A stretch of 64,000 nt of DNA from Yoonia sediminilitoris (lineage in GTDB: Bacteria > Pseudomonadota > Alphaproteobacteria > Rhodobacterales > Rhodobacteraceae). Positions 17,919 to 26,881 of this stretch are shown here, piece after piece (the stretch's first letter is position 1; each line of letters starts with the position of its first letter). Location: positions 638,714-702,713 of the forward strand of contig NZ_QBUD01000002.1 of the NCBI RefSeq assembly GCF_003058085.1, read 5' to 3'. Position numbers and translations under genes: made by a program. The notes below the pieces were generated by a model that worked only from the letters and a program-made list of their open reading frames with translations, was not told the DNA's origin and ran no database searches.

Positions 17919-19445
17919 CTAGTTGAAGTAAATGTTGTAGTCCGCGCGGATCGCCGCATCAAGCGCGGGGTCAATCTGGTGATTAGCCTTGGCCAGAATG
18001 TCATTCTTGCGCGCGATGGCCTTGTCCAGCAGCATCGGCCTATCGGCTTCGCCCCATTCCTTGGGGCTCATCCGGTTGCCAAGGGTCGGATAGATATATT
18101 CGGTCTGCATCAGTTTCAGGGTCTGGTCGGACCCCAGATAATGGCCGGGACCGTCCAGACAGACAGACTTCATCGCTTCAATCGAGGTGCTGTCGGCGGT
18201 CACGTCAATCCCCCGGACGGCGCGCAAGACCTGCCCCAAAACATCGTCGCCCAGCACCAGCGATTCCAGACAGAAGCCCAACAGGGAAGCGTGCATCCCG
18301 GCAGCCTCGTAAACCATATTCAGCCCCGAAAGCCCCGCCATGACATTGGTAATCCCGGTTTCCCATCCGGCCTGCATATCGGGCAGTTTGCTGTCGGATA
18401 TTCCTGCCGCCGCCCCGCCGGGCAGGTCGTAGAAACGGTGCATCTGGGCGCAGCCTGCTGTCAGCAACGCCTGCTCAGACGATCCGCCGGACATGGCACC
18501 AGTGCGCAGATCAGACACAAATGGCCAAGTGCCAAAGACCGCCGGATGCCCCGGCGCCAGCGCATTGACATAGACAACGCCCGCCAGACATTCGGCCACC
18601 GCCTGCACAATCGCCAGCGCAATCGGGGCAGGGGCTGTTGCCCCGGCCTGCCCCGCGGACAGCAGCAAAACCGGCATGCCGGCCCTGATGCAATGTTCCA
18701 TTGCGATACAGCTTTCTTCGGCAAATTTCATCGGCGGGACTACAAAACAATTCGAATTCGAAATAAAAGGTCGCGCGCGGTAGGTCGCCTCATCGCCTGC
18801 AAGGCGATGGATCATGTCCATGCAGGGGGCCACGTGGCTGGGGTCACTGAAGGACGTGCCGATATGTTTTGTCGTGCCCGCCACGCTGGCGTAGATCGTG
18901 TTAAGATCCAGTTCCAGATTGTCTGTGATATCACGCGCGACCATCGCCCGCTGAAAGAAATGCACATTATCAAGCGCATGGGTGATGCGGGCGGCATCAT
19001 GTAAATCCTGTGCTGTGCTTTCGCGGTAGGTATTGGTTTCAAGATCAACCACATGAACCGCTGCACCTGCCGTCCCGAAATGCACCCGCGTACCTGACAA
19101 AAGCAGGTCATGCTTTGGATCCCGTCCATGCAATGTGATGTTGCGCGCGGCAAGGGCCAGCATATCTTCGACCAATGCGCGGGGGAAACGCAGACGGCCA
19201 TCATCGCCCAGAACTGCGCCGGCCCTCGTCATGATTTCTATTCCCGAAGGGGGCGCCTGCGACAGGCCAATCTGTTCCAGCGCATCAAGAGCGGCGCCAT
19301 GAATACACAGCACATCTGCATCCGACAGGGGCTTGTACTGACCGCCGGAAAGCCCCGCGCGAACCGGGCGCACATTGTCGGCCAAAGGGGCACTGCGCAG
19401 TGCCACCCGCGCCGCTCGACCTCCGGTGCGTCTGATTGATCCCAT
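17919..19445 (-). CDS. Trimethylamine methyltransferase (MttB) family protein, non-pyrrolysine
   Basis: A 508-residue MttB-superfamily protein. Family traits include GTAGAAVHVVDLET, FISNSNCFVVPPMKFAEES and a glycine-rich segment GGSSEQALLTAGCAQMHRFY. The frame has no internal TAG, so it does not use pyrrolysine; known non-Pyl members such as MtgB demethylate quaternary amines to a corrinoid protein. The ATG at 19445 is preferred over a start 48 bp upstream because AGGAGGTG lies 6 nt before it. No corrinoid-binding protein or reactivase is nearby. The partner is a dehydrogenase, and a LysR regulator diverges upstream. Betaine-type substrates are the usual guess, not shown here. Confidence 0.85.
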   Translation of the reverse strand: MGSIRRTGGRAARVALRSAPLADNVRPVRAGLSGGQYKPLSDADVLCIHGAALDALEQIGLSQAPPSGIEIMTRAGAVLGDDGRLRFPRALVEDMLALAARNITLHGRDPKHDLLLSGTRVHFGTAGAAVHVVDLETNTYRESTAQDLHDAARITHALDNVHFFQRAMVARDITDNLELDLNTIYASVAGTTKHIGTSFSDPSHVAPCMDMIHRLAGDEATYRARPFISNSNCFVVPPMKFAEESCIAMEHCIRAGMPVLLLSAGQAGATAPAPIALAIVQAVAECLAGVVYVNALAPGHPAVFGTWPFVSDLRTGAMSGGSSEQALLTAGCAQMHRFYDLPGGAAAGISDSKLPDMQAGWETGITNVMAGLSGLNMVYEAAGMHASLLGFCLESLVLGDDVLGQVLRAVRGIDVTADSTSIEAMKSVCLDGPGHYLGSDQTLKLMQTEYIYPTLGNRMSPKEWGEADRPMLLDKAIARKNDILAKANHQIDPALDAAIRADYNIYFN

Positions 19446-19513
19446 GATGACACCTCCTGCAGCATGTAAAAAAGAGTGCTGAGAATTTTCCATTAGATCA
19501 ATTCGCCATTCCG

Positions 19514-19540
19514 TATAATATTAATCGGCATATCCGATTA
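19514..19540. promoter_or_regulatory. Divergent promoter with LysR-type palindromic operator
   Basis: A perfect inverted repeat, TAATCGG-CATAT-CCGATTA (19522-19540), contains ATC-N9-GAT, the classic LysR-family recognition pattern. Just upstream, TATAAT at 19514-19519 is a consensus -10 on the plus strand, which would start lysR transcription inside the palindrome. This fits autorepression of the regulator and control of the divergent mttB-like operon. Confidence 0.7.
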
Positions 19541-19553
19541 GAGGGAGTCTGGC

Positions 19554-20456
19554 GTGCAGATTGAATTGATCGAAACATTTCTGGACTTGTGCGAAACCAA
19601 GAGCTTCAATCAGACTGCGGACCGGCTGAACATCACCCAGTCAACGGTATCGGGGCGTATCAAATCACTGGAACAGACCATCGGCCGTCGCTTGTTCCGG
19701 CGGTCCCGTTCGGGCACGTCGCTAACGGTTGATGGGCTGCGGTTTGAGCCACATGCCCGCAGTCTGCGGCATTCATGGAACACAGCACTGCAAGCGACGC
19801 GCAACAGTGGGCCGTCGGGCGTGTCGATGCGTATAGGGCTTCAACATGATCTGGTCGGGTTGGGGTTTGATCGCCTGATTGCGGATTGCCGGGCTGCCAT
19901 GCCGGACACTGCGTTTTACTTCGAAGGGGACTATTCGTCGCAAATGTGTGCCGATCTGGCGCGGGGGACACAGGACCTTGCGGTGCTTTATTCACCGCAG
20001 ACCCATCCCGACATCTTTTGTGAAGCAGTGGCCGAAACGCACTATGTGATGGTATCCACACGGTTTCAAAACCGTACCGAAATTGCTCCGGACAGCTACA
20101 TCCTCGGTAATTTCGCGCCCGCATTTGCTCTGACCCATGCGACGCTTTTACCTGAACTCTCGGCCGTGCCGCTGTCAGTCGGACAAAACGCAGCGATGCT
20201 GGATTTGCTCATGTCGATGAACGCGACGGGATACGTGCTCGCCCATTCCGCCAAGGCCCTTGTGGATGCCGGGCATTGCACATTGGTACAAGGTGCCCCC
20301 CGCATCACCCAGCCTGTCTATGCCGGTGTGAACCTGCGCAACAGACACCGGACGCCTTACAAGCGATTGCAAAAAATCTTGCGGTCGCATTTTTCCGGTT
20401 GGGGCGCCGACGCGTCCCTGAAAGATACAGTTGCTAGGACTGTTCAAAAAGGCTGA
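19554..20456 (+). CDS. LysR-family transcriptional regulator
   Basis: A 300-residue regulator starting at a GTG, preceded by AGAGGGAG. The N-terminal winged helix-turn-helix (QTADRLNITQSTVSGRIKSL, residues about 20-39) is typical LysR. The C-terminal part is a substrate-binding-like effector domain. The gene diverges from the MttB-family/dehydrogenase pair with a palindromic operator between them, so it most likely controls that pair in response to a methylated compound or its product. Its 3' end overlaps the convergent hypothetical gene by 23 bp. Confidence 0.9.
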   Translation: MQIELIETFLDLCETKSFNQTADRLNITQSTVSGRIKSLEQTIGRRLFRRSRSGTSLTVDGLRFEPHARSLRHSWNTALQATRNSGPSGVSMRIGLQHDLVGLGFDRLIADCRAAMPDTAFYFEGDYSSQMCADLARGTQDLAVLYSPQTHPDIFCEAVAETHYVMVSTRFQNRTEIAPDSYILGNFAPAFALTHATLLPELSAVPLSVGQNAAMLDLLMSMNATGYVLAHSAKALVDAGHCTLVQGAPRITQPVYAGVNLRNRHRTPYKRLQKILRSHFSGWGADASLKDTVARTVQKG

Positions 20457-20733
20457 CATCATCCGTTTGATCGTAGCCCAGCGGCTTGGTCCGGACGTGA
20501 CGCACCTGCCTGTCCTCCCAATATTCCGGGTCATTGACGATTTCACGGGGGAGCTTGTCCCGGCGCAGGACGCGCGAATGCACTGCCTTGATTTCGACCT
20601 CTGCCTCGCTGCCGCGGCGTGACCAGCTTTGCCGCAGGAAACCGTCGCGCAAAAACGCCTCGCGCTCCTGCAATCGTTTCATATCTTCGCGCACAAGCGC
20701 GAGTTCGTCAGCCGGATGGAGGTTACTTTGCAT
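20434..20733 (-). CDS. Conserved-looking hypothetical protein
   Basis: A 99-residue charged, soluble protein without signal peptide. The N-terminal third is predicted coiled-coil (ADELALVREDMKRLQEREA); the rest is rich in arginine and acidic residues (WEDRQVRHVRTKPLGYDQ). I do not recognise the family. It overlaps the end of lysR tail-to-tail and lies 56 bp downstream of the Trm112-like gene on the same strand, so it may be the last gene of the thioredoxin/LON/Trm112 run. Confidence 0.65.
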   Translation of the reverse strand: MQSNLHPADELALVREDMKRLQEREAFLRDGFLRQSWSRRGSEAEVEIKAVHSRVLRRDKLPREIVNDPEYWEDRQVRHVRTKPLGYDQTDDVSLFEQS

Positions 20734-20789
20734 CTGAATCCTTCCTGTACCCCTTGGTGCAGAAGAACCGTAAAAACCTGAACAAAGAT

Positions 20790-20969
20790 TTAATCCAGTT
20801 TGCGCGCCTCATCGACCAGCATCACAGGGATGCCATTGCGGATTGGAAAGGCAAGCCTCGCAGGCTTTGACACCAGTTCCTGTTTTTCCGCGTCATAGGT
20901 CAGGGTGGCCTGTGTCATCGGACAGACAAGCGCCTCGAGCATTTTGGGATCGACTTGCGTTTCGCTCAT
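20790..20969 (-). CDS. Trm112-like zinc-finger-family small protein
   Basis: A 59-residue protein, [20 protein letters not shown] at the start and [18 protein letters not shown] at the end, matching the Trm112/YcaR (UPF0434) fold. In this family short proteins act as activators or partners of methyltransferases and other enzymes. Only one cysteine is left of the usual zinc-binding set, which is common in bacterial YcaR-type members. The ATG overlaps the stop of the LON-domain gene (ATGA), so both are cotranslated. Confidence 0.85.
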   Translation of the reverse strand: MSETQVDPKMLEALVCPMTQATLTYDAEKQELVSKPARLAFPIRNGIPVMLVDEARKLD

Positions 20970-21607
20970 TGCATCATTTCCTCGCCTGATCCCCCGCGCA
21001 GGGAAAATTCGATCAGCGTGGTCAGGGTTTCGCGCCGTGTGGACAAGGATGGTGCCTCGAGCAGGGCCTGTTTGTCCTCGGGCTCAAACGGGCACAGCAT
21101 CGACAGCGAATTGATCAACAACTCATCATCCGCCTCGCTCAGGCTGTCCCAATCGGTCGAGAGTCCGCGATCCTCGAAAAACCGGTTCAGGGCCGACATA
21201 AAGGCCGGGCGGTCAAATTCTGGGTCCTTTTCACAGGTGCCGAGGTCACGGTCAAAGCCGTCCCAGTTTACCTTGCAGCGGCGGTATGGGGTGAATCCTT
21301 CGACCTCTTCCACGATCCGAAAGCGCGAGGCCCCCGACAAGGTGACCATATAACGGCCGTCTTCGGTCTCCGAAAAGGCAGTCAATTTGCCGGCACATCC
21401 GATTGTATGCAATTTACCGGACTGGCCCGGTGCGTCGTAGGGCTGCACCATCCCGATTAACCGGGAAGAAGTTTTCAACACATCATCTAGCATCGCAAGA
21501 TAGCGCGGCTCAAACAAATGCAGCGGCAAACGCGAGCGCGGCAGAAGCAGCGCGCCCGGCAAGGGAAACACAGGAAGTGTGTCTGGCAGGTCGGTGGATG
21601 AAATCAT
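20966..21607 (-). CDS. LON peptidase substrate-binding domain protein
   Basis: A 213-residue protein made of the N-terminal (LAN) domain of Lon alone: [20 protein letters not shown], then [15 protein letters not shown] and the [19 protein letters not shown] strand pair. There is no AAA+ or protease domain, so it is not a protease. Stand-alone versions are common in alphaproteobacteria and are presumed substrate-recognition factors. It sits between the thioredoxin-TPR co-chaperone gene and the Trm112-like gene on the same strand, suggesting a protein-quality-control group. Confidence 0.88.
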   Translation of the reverse strand: MISSTDLPDTLPVFPLPGALLLPRSRLPLHLFEPRYLAMLDDVLKTSSRLIGMVQPYDAPGQSGKLHTIGCAGKLTAFSETEDGRYMVTLSGASRFRIVEEVEGFTPYRRCKVNWDGFDRDLGTCEKDPEFDRPAFMSALNRFFEDRGLSTDWDSLSEADDELLINSLSMLCPFEPEDKQALLEAPSLSTRRETLTTLIEFSLRGGSGEEMMQ

Positions 21608-21634
21608 AGCAAGTTATTTAGCCCGCAGGTTTGA

Positions 21635-22543
21635 TCAGGCAAATATAAGTGACGACAATTTGCGCCGGCCGTTCAGCACAACCGGGTCCTTGGCATCAAG
21701 CGCATCAAAGATGGTGAAAAGCTGGGTCTTGGCTGCACCATCGTTCCAGTCCCTGTCGCGCCGGAAAAGCTCCAGTAGCTCGGCGACAGCTTCTTCGACT
21801 TTGCCATTGGCGTGCAGGGCGGTCGCAAGATCAAATCGGGCCTGATGGTTGTCGGGCTCTGCGGCCACTGTGTCCTGTAATTCCGCAACGGGCCCTGCAT
21901 TGGCCGCTTCACGGGAAAGCGTAATTTGCGCATGTGCCGCCTCAAGCGCTGCATGCGTGGAAATTTCCGCAGGGGCCCCGTTCAGGATCGCTTCGGCCTG
22001 ATCCACATCGCCCATTGCCAGATGAGACCGAACAAGCCCCGCATAGGCTGCCGGGTTGGCTGGTTCTTCCTGCAAGATCGCGGCAAAAGTTTCGGCGGCA
22101 TCTGTTGCCGCGCCCTCGGCCAGCATTTGCTCTGCCGCCTCGATCGCTTCCGCCAGCCCTTCGGCTTCGGGATTGCCCGCAAGATCAGCGACCTTGTTTA
22201 CAAAGGCTTCAATCTCGGACGGGGGCAAGGCGCCCTGAAATCCGTCAACCGGACGGCCCTGATAAAAGGCATAGACTGTCGGTATGGACTGCACCTGCAA
22301 TTGCCCGGCATAGACTTGGTTGGCGTCCACGTCGATCTTGACCATCTTGACCCGGCCACCCGCCTTTTGCACAGCGGCTTCCAATGCCGGACCCAGCGTT
22401 TTGCATGGCCCGCACCATTGCGCCCAGAAATCGACTATCACCGGGACAGTCTGGGATGCTTCGATCACGTCGGTCGCGAAACCGGCGTCAGATCCCTCAA
22501 TCACCAGATCGGTTGCAGCCTTCGTATCGCCCAGTTCCAGCAT
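21635..22543 (-). CDS. Thioredoxin-domain/TPR co-chaperone (CnoX/YbbN type)
   Basis: A 302-residue cytoplasmic protein. The N-terminal thioredoxin domain has the full WCGPC motif (C44, C47) and the cis-proline strand SIPTVYAFY. From about residue 135 to the end are TPR helices (PANPAAYAGLVRSHLAMGD, NHQARFDLATALHANGKVEE). This is the layout of CnoX/YbbN, which holds oxidised or unfolded proteins for GroEL. E. coli YbbN lacks the second cysteine (SxxC), whereas this one keeps CxxC, as do other alphaproteobacterial members with reductase activity. Confidence 0.9.
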   Translation of the reverse strand: MLELGDTKAATDLVIEGSDAGFATDVIEASQTVPVIVDFWAQWCGPCKTLGPALEAAVQKAGGRVKMVKIDVDANQVYAGQLQVQSIPTVYAFYQGRPVDGFQGALPPSEIEAFVNKVADLAGNPEAEGLAEAIEAAEQMLAEGAATDAAETFAAILQEEPANPAAYAGLVRSHLAMGDVDQAEAILNGAPAEISTHAALEAAHAQITLSREAANAGPVAELQDTVAAEPDNHQARFDLATALHANGKVEEAVAELLELFRRDRDWNDGAAKTQLFTIFDALDAKDPVVLNGRRKLSSLIFA

Positions 22544-22653
22544 CGCTCAATTCTCCTATGTCTCAGGTTTGGGGCATATATGTGCCTTTCCAAGGCAAAC
22601 GCCAAGGGGCAATGGCGCTTTACCATTTGGCATCACCGTCCTAGCTTTGACAA

Positions 22654-23292
22654 ATGACACAGGTTTTCATGACATTTGGTGATAGCAACACCCACGGCAC
22701 ACCGCCAATGCCGGTCCGCGACAGCTACGGGCGGCTGCCCGCGGGGGTACGCTGGCCTACGGTTACTGATGCGGCACTCGGGCCCCAATGGGCGCTGATC
22801 GAAGAAGGATTGCCCGGCCGCACGACCAATCGGAACTGTCCGGACATGGGGCCGCATATGAACGGGCAAACCGGCCTGCGGATCGCGCTGGAAAGCCACG
22901 GGCCAATTGATCTGCTGGTGGTGATGCTGGGCACCAATGACTTGCAGGCCAAATTCGGGGCAACAGCGCAGATGGTCACCGGCGGCATGGCAAGTCTGCT
23001 CAGTATCGCGCACAGCACGGAATATCAGACCCGGCATGATGGATTTCAGATCCTGATGGTTTGCCCGCCGCCTGTGATCGAATGCGGCACATTCGGACGC
23101 GATTTTTATCTGGGGGCCAGCAAATCAGCGGACCTGCCAATGCACTATGCGGCGCTGGCAGACACATGGGGTGTGCATTTCCTGAATGCGGGGCAATTCA
23201 TAAAGGCCAGCCCGATTGATGGCGTGCATTTCGACGCGGACGCACATGTGGCTCTGGGCCACGCCATCGCAGACAAGATCGCAACCCTATGA
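22654..23292 (+). CDS. SGNH/GDSL-type hydrolase (arylesterase-like)
   Basis: A 212-residue SGNH hydrolase. Block I is FGDSNTHG with nucleophile S11, block II is GLPGRTT, block III is LGTND with the oxyanion asparagine, and block V is D189-x2-H192 (DGVHFDADAH). No signal peptide, so it is intracellular. Relatives hydrolyse aryl or short-chain esters. The stop overlaps the NUDIX gene start (ATGA), so the two form a small operon, divergent from the thioredoxin gene. Confidence 0.9.
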   Translation: MTQVFMTFGDSNTHGTPPMPVRDSYGRLPAGVRWPTVTDAALGPQWALIEEGLPGRTTNRNCPDMGPHMNGQTGLRIALESHGPIDLLVVMLGTNDLQAKFGATAQMVTGGMASLLSIAHSTEYQTRHDGFQILMVCPPPVIECGTFGRDFYLGASKSADLPMHYAALADTWGVHFLNAGQFIKASPIDGVHFDADAHVALGHAIADKIATL

Positions 23293-23729
23293 AACCCGTC
23301 CTTGGTGTGATCGCGGTTGTGATCCGCGACAGCCACGTGCTGCTGGTGCAACGGGGCAAAGAGCCAAACGCAGGCAAATGGGGATTTCCCGGCGGACATG
23401 TGGAGCTGGGGGAAACGGCGCTGGCCGGTGCTTTGCGCGAATTGCACGAAGAAACCACTGTCGTTGGAACATCACCCGCCTATCTGACGAATGTGGATGT
23501 GATCCAGCGAGATGCGCAGGGGGATATCCAGTATCACTTTCTGCTGGCAGCAGTCTGCTGCGACTATGTCAGCGGCACGCCTCTTGCCAGGGATGATGCC
23601 GCCGATGCGCGCTGGGTGCCGTTGGGGCAGGTTGGCGCGCTGGATATTACTGAAAATCTTGAATTGGTGCTCGAACAGGCGATAACCTTGAAGCAGCGTA
23701 AGATGGATCTTGATCCATCCTCCTACTGA
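23289..23729 (+). CDS. NUDIX hydrolase
   Basis: A 146-residue NUDIX protein. The box runs from G36 to V58 as G-x5-E-x7-RELHEETTV, a complete catalytic motif with E54/E55 as metal ligands, except that the usual glycine near the end is threonine. Such enzymes cleave nucleoside diphosphate-linked compounds. PGGHVELGE and the ADARWVPLGQV end fit the ADP-ribose/8-oxo-dGTP type, but the substrate cannot be fixed. Translationally coupled to the SGNH hydrolase; its 3' end overlaps the convergent glycosidase-family gene by 7 bp. Confidence 0.9.
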   Translation: MKPVLGVIAVVIRDSHVLLVQRGKEPNAGKWGFPGGHVELGETALAGALRELHEETTVVGTSPAYLTNVDVIQRDAQGDIQYHFLLAAVCCDYVSGTPLARDDAADARWVPLGQVGALDITENLELVLEQAITLKQRKMDLDPSSY

Positions 23730-24436
23730 ACAACGCCAACAATCGGACCCAATTGAAACCCGAAGTCAGACCGCCCCAAGTCAGGGGCATATAATCTGGA
23801 CACTTTCCCGTCGAAATACAGCGCATCGGGCAGGCCCAGATAAACACGAAAAAAGCTGCCGAATTCGTGAAAGCTGACCGGATCATTCGAGATCACAAAG
23901 ATCGCCTGCCCGCCGTCGGCAGTCGTGCCAACACCATTGCGGATAAACCGCGACGTGCTGTCGGGCAGGAAACGCGGATGCAGTTCACCATCAATCACCA
24001 GCATCGGCCCCGATTGCGTGGCATCACGGCATTGCGGTGCCCTTGCGACATAATCCAGCGTCTCATAGACCCGCGCACTGCCTTCGTTTATGCAAAAGAC
24101 CCCGTTGGGCAACAGGCCAAAGTTGCCGGGGCCGGGGTTGGTGATGACCCGCATCTTCTCGACGCTGTCCTCGACATAATGGCCAACGGGGGCGCGATCC
24201 TCATGGTACATGCCCGCGTTCATCGCAAAGGCCAGCTTTCGCCCGGCAAGCACTTCCTCAATCGCACTGAAACTGCCCAGAACCTGGCCGTCATCATCCG
24301 CATGGAACAATTGCAGGTCTTCGGTCGTCGTATCGACCGTGCAGGTGGTAAAGCTTTTTCCCCGATAGTCGACATCTGTACAGGTCACGGCCCCGACAGG
24401 GGGCGCGAACCACAGTAGAACGGCCAGCCAGCGCAT
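23723..24436 (-). CDS. Phosphodiester glycosidase family (DUF2233/NAGPA-like) exported protein
   Basis: A 237-residue protein. The ATG at 24436 gives a signal peptide (MRWLAVLLWFAPPVGAVTC); the frame is open 105 bp further upstream, but that part overlaps rbfA. The mature part has the DUF2233 traits: FAMNAGMYHEDRAPVGHYVE, GPGNFGLLPNGVFC, and TQSGPMLVIDGELHPRF. The family includes the enzyme that uncovers mannose-6-phosphate by cutting a GlcNAc phosphodiester; bacterial members are periplasmic with largely unknown substrates. It starts one base after the rbfA stop, so the two are cotranscribed. Confidence 0.85.
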   Translation of the reverse strand: MRWLAVLLWFAPPVGAVTCTDVDYRGKSFTTCTVDTTTEDLQLFHADDDGQVLGSFSAIEEVLAGRKLAFAMNAGMYHEDRAPVGHYVEDSVEKMRVITNPGPGNFGLLPNGVFCINEGSARVYETLDYVARAPQCRDATQSGPMLVIDGELHPRFLPDSTSRFIRNGVGTTADGGQAIFVISNDPVSFHEFGSFFRVYLGLPDALYFDGKVSRLYAPDLGRSDFGFQLGPIVGVVQ

Positions 24437-24437
24437 C

Positions 24438-24836
24438 CTAGTCGTCCAGATCCTGCCGCACATGGTTTTCCGACAAAAGCGCGCGGGTCGCGTCCATCTG
24501 GTCAAAGGTGCCGTCAATTTCAAACCGCAATTCGGGGGCATATTTCATCGATCCGCCCTTGACCACAAGATGCCTGATCTCATGCTTGTTGCGGCGCAGT
24601 GCCGCCAGCGCTTCTTCCTTGCCCTGACCGCCCAGCGGCAGCACAAAGGCGGTCGCAATGCGCAAATCAGACGTCATGCGCACTTCGCCGACCGTAATCG
24701 ACATGCGCGCCAGTTCGTCATCATGCACATCGCCGCGCTGCAACACCTCTGACAGGATGCGGCGGAATTGTTCGCCCACCCGCAACATGCGCTGCGTCGG
24801 GGCCTTGCCATCTCTGGTACTGTTGTTCTTTGCCAT
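24438..24836 (-). CDS. rbfA: Ribosome-binding factor A
   Basis: RbfA of 132 residues, needed for late 30S maturation and 16S 5'-end processing. It shows QRMLRVGEQFRRILSEVLQR, the MSITVGEVRMTSDLRIATAFV region, and RHLVVKGGSMKYAPELRFEID, the KH-type core. Usual length for the family. It is divergent from dapB with 98 bp between them, and is followed at once by the DUF2233 gene. rbfA next to dapB is a common arrangement in Rhodobacterales. Confidence 0.93.
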   Translation of the reverse strand: MAKNNSTRDGKAPTQRMLRVGEQFRRILSEVLQRGDVHDDELARMSITVGEVRMTSDLRIATAFVLPLGGQGKEEALAALRRNKHEIRHLVVKGGSMKYAPELRFEIDGTFDQMDATRALLSENHVRQDLDD

Positions 24837-24934
24837 ACTCCCCCTTTACGCCCAGACAGCGCCCATGCCAAGCAAGGCTTTGCGCCGAAGGCAAAGCACC
24901 GCTAAGAACATGACGGAAATGAAAGGACCACACC

Positions 24935-25759
24935 ATGACAGACACACCCGGGATCGTGATCACTGGCGGATCAGGCAAGATGGGCCAAATGTTGGTCAAG
25001 ACCGTGCTGGAGTCCGACCGCTGCACGCTTGCGGGCGTGCTGGAACAGCCGGGTCACGCATGGGTCGGGCAGGACATCGGCACCTTGATGGGCGGACAGC
25101 CTGTCGGAGTGAGCGTCACGGATGATGTGGCCGCTGCCTTTGCCAATGCGCAAATCGTGATCGACTTCACCCGACCCGCAGGCAGCATCGCCTTTGCGCA
25201 ACAGGCAGCAAAGGCCGGGATCATCCACATCATCGGCACAACCGGCCTGACTGATGATGACATGGCGGCTATCCGCAAAGCCGCCGAACAGACTACCATC
25301 GTACAGGCAGGCAACATGTCGCTGGGGGTCAATCTGCTGGTGCAACTGACCAAACAGGTTGCCGCCGCGCTGGACGAAGATTTCGACATCGAAGTGATCG
25401 AGGCCCATCACAACCAAAAGGTCGACGCCCCGTCCGGCACTGCCCTGATGCTGGGCGAAGCTGCCGCCGAAGGGCGCGGCGTCACCCTCAGCAAGGTCAG
25501 CGACAGCGGGCGCGACGGGATCACCGGTGCGCGCAAGCGGGGCGATATCGGTTTCAGCGCGATCAGGGGCGGTGACATCGTCGGCGAACATGACGTTCTG
25601 TTCGCGGCCCCCGGAGAGCGAATCATTCTGCGCCACATGGCAACCGACAGGGGTATTTTTGCGCGCGGCGCGCTCAAGGCCGCGATCTGGGCCCAGAATC
25701 AGCCCAGCGGCCTGTATAACATGCTCGATGTGCTGGGCTTGTCATTGCATAACAAGTGA
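24935..25759 (+). CDS. dapB: 4-hydroxy-tetrahydrodipicolinate reductase
   Basis: DapB of 274 residues, the NAD(P)H-dependent step of the diaminopimelate/lysine pathway. The nucleotide-binding motif is [10 protein letters not shown] (9-18). The catalytic motif [15 protein letters not shown] includes H158, H159 and K162, and the substrate-binding GTTGLTDDD and [11 protein letters not shown] segments are intact. Usual length. It faces away from rbfA; no operon partner follows closely except a small secreted protein 55 bp downstream. Confidence 0.95.
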   Translation: MTDTPGIVITGGSGKMGQMLVKTVLESDRCTLAGVLEQPGHAWVGQDIGTLMGGQPVGVSVTDDVAAAFANAQIVIDFTRPAGSIAFAQQAAKAGIIHIIGTTGLTDDDMAAIRKAAEQTTIVQAGNMSLGVNLLVQLTKQVAAALDEDFDIEVIEAHHNQKVDAPSGTALMLGEAAAEGRGVTLSKVSDSGRDGITGARKRGDIGFSAIRGGDIVGEHDVLFAAPGERIILRHMATDRGIFARGALKAAIWAQNQPSGLYNMLDVLGLSLHNK

Positions 25760-25814
25760 ACCGAAACGAAAGTTTAGTCGTATAAATTTCAAATCGCACC
25801 AAAAGAGGTACGCC

Positions 25815-26171
25815 ATGAAACGAACGATGATTGCACTCGCTTTGATGATCGGGGCCACACCGGCGGTGGCTGATTACGCCCCGATCACCGACAAGGACAC
25901 ATTCATGTCGCTGGTCGACGGAAAATTGCTGCGCAACAGACTGTACGGCGTGCGGCTGAACGTCCTCAACGATGGACAGATTGCCGGCAGCGCAATCGGC
26001 TGGCCCATCGAAGGGTCGTGGTCGTGGAAAGGCGGCTATTTCTGTCGCGAAATGCGCTGGGGTGACGATCCTATTCCCTATAACTGCCAGCTAGTCGAAG
26101 TTGATGGTTCGAATATACGCTTTACAGTTGATCAGGGCGCAGGTGACTCTGCCTCATTCAGCATCAACTAA
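25815..26171 (+). CDS. Small secreted hypothetical protein
   Basis: A 118-residue exported protein. The signal peptide is MKRTMIALALMIGATPAVAD, and AAGAGG stands before the ATG. The mature part (DKDTFMSLVDGKLLRNRLYG, then GWPIEGSWSWKGGYFCREM) has two cysteines (in GYFCRE and PYNCQL) that could form a disulphide. The lipocalin-like layout of short beta strands with a tryptophan pair suggests a small periplasmic beta protein. I do not know its function. It follows dapB on the same strand. Confidence 0.8.
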   Translation: MKRTMIALALMIGATPAVADYAPITDKDTFMSLVDGKLLRNRLYGVRLNVLNDGQIAGSAIGWPIEGSWSWKGGYFCREMRWGDDPIPYNCQLVEVDGSNIRFTVDQGAGDSASFSIN

Positions 26172-26202
26172 GGCGTGATCGCCGCAGACCTGAAACGAGC
26201 CG

Positions 26203-26868
26203 ATGGAAATTGCCCTGCTTCACACGGCAGATGTTCACGTTGCAACATTCGACGCCCTGTTTGACAGCCTGCACGTGGGCGCAAATATAACGCACCTTGT
26301 CCGGCCCGATCTGCTCGAAGATGCGCGCGCATATGGTCTGGATTCGGTGCAAGCCCACACAATCGCCGCCTTGCAAACCCTGTCTGGCGCCGATGCGGTG
26401 ATCTGCACCTGCTCCACGCTTGGGCCACTGGCGGATCAAATGGCAAGGGACGCGCCGCATATCCTGCGCATTGACCGTCCCATGATGGAAACGGCCTGCA
26501 AGACCGGTCCCGACATTCTGGTCGCCATCTGTCTGGAAAGCACGCGTCAATCGACACTGGCGCTATTGCAGGAATGTGCAGCTGAGCGAGGGCGCGCGAT
26601 CCGGCCACAGGTGGTGCTCTGCGCCAGTGCATGGGCCTGTTTCGAAAACGGAGATACGCAGGGCTACGCCGCCGAAATTGCGGATGCCGTCAGGAATGCT
26701 TTGAAGAGTGGCGCGAAACCAGACTGCATCTTGCTGGCACAGGCGTCCATGACCGTTGCGGAAGAGCCGTTGGCTGACGTGGGTGTGCCGGTGATGTCTT
26801 CACCATTGATGGCGGCCAAACAGGCTGCGGCCATCGCCACATCCCACCAAGCGGAAAACTCATCGTGA
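26203..26868 (+). CDS. Asp/Glu racemase-superfamily protein
   Basis: A 221-residue protein with the aspartate/glutamate/hydantoin racemase fold. The first half-site cysteine motif is ICTCSTLGP (C68, C70). The second site, where racemases have a cysteine, reads LLAQASMTV without one. So it may have a one-cysteine mechanism, as in arylmalonate-decarboxylase-like members, or not be a racemase at all. The C-terminus MSSPLMAAKQA is typical of the superfamily. No signal peptide. It lies 31 bp after the small secreted protein on the same strand. Confidence 0.75.
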   Translation: MEIALLHTADVHVATFDALFDSLHVGANITHLVRPDLLEDARAYGLDSVQAHTIAALQTLSGADAVICTCSTLGPLADQMARDAPHILRIDRPMMETACKTGPDILVAICLESTRQSTLALLQECAAERGRAIRPQVVLCASAWACFENGDTQGYAAEIADAVRNALKSGAKPDCILLAQASMTVAEEPLADVGVPVMSSPLMAAKQAAAIATSHQAENSS

Positions 26869-26881
26869 TAGGCTTGGCTGG

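Noticed and set aside
17919..19445. Pyrrolysine-containing MttB methyltransferase
   Set aside because: The frame has no internal TAG, so it is the non-pyrrolysine type.
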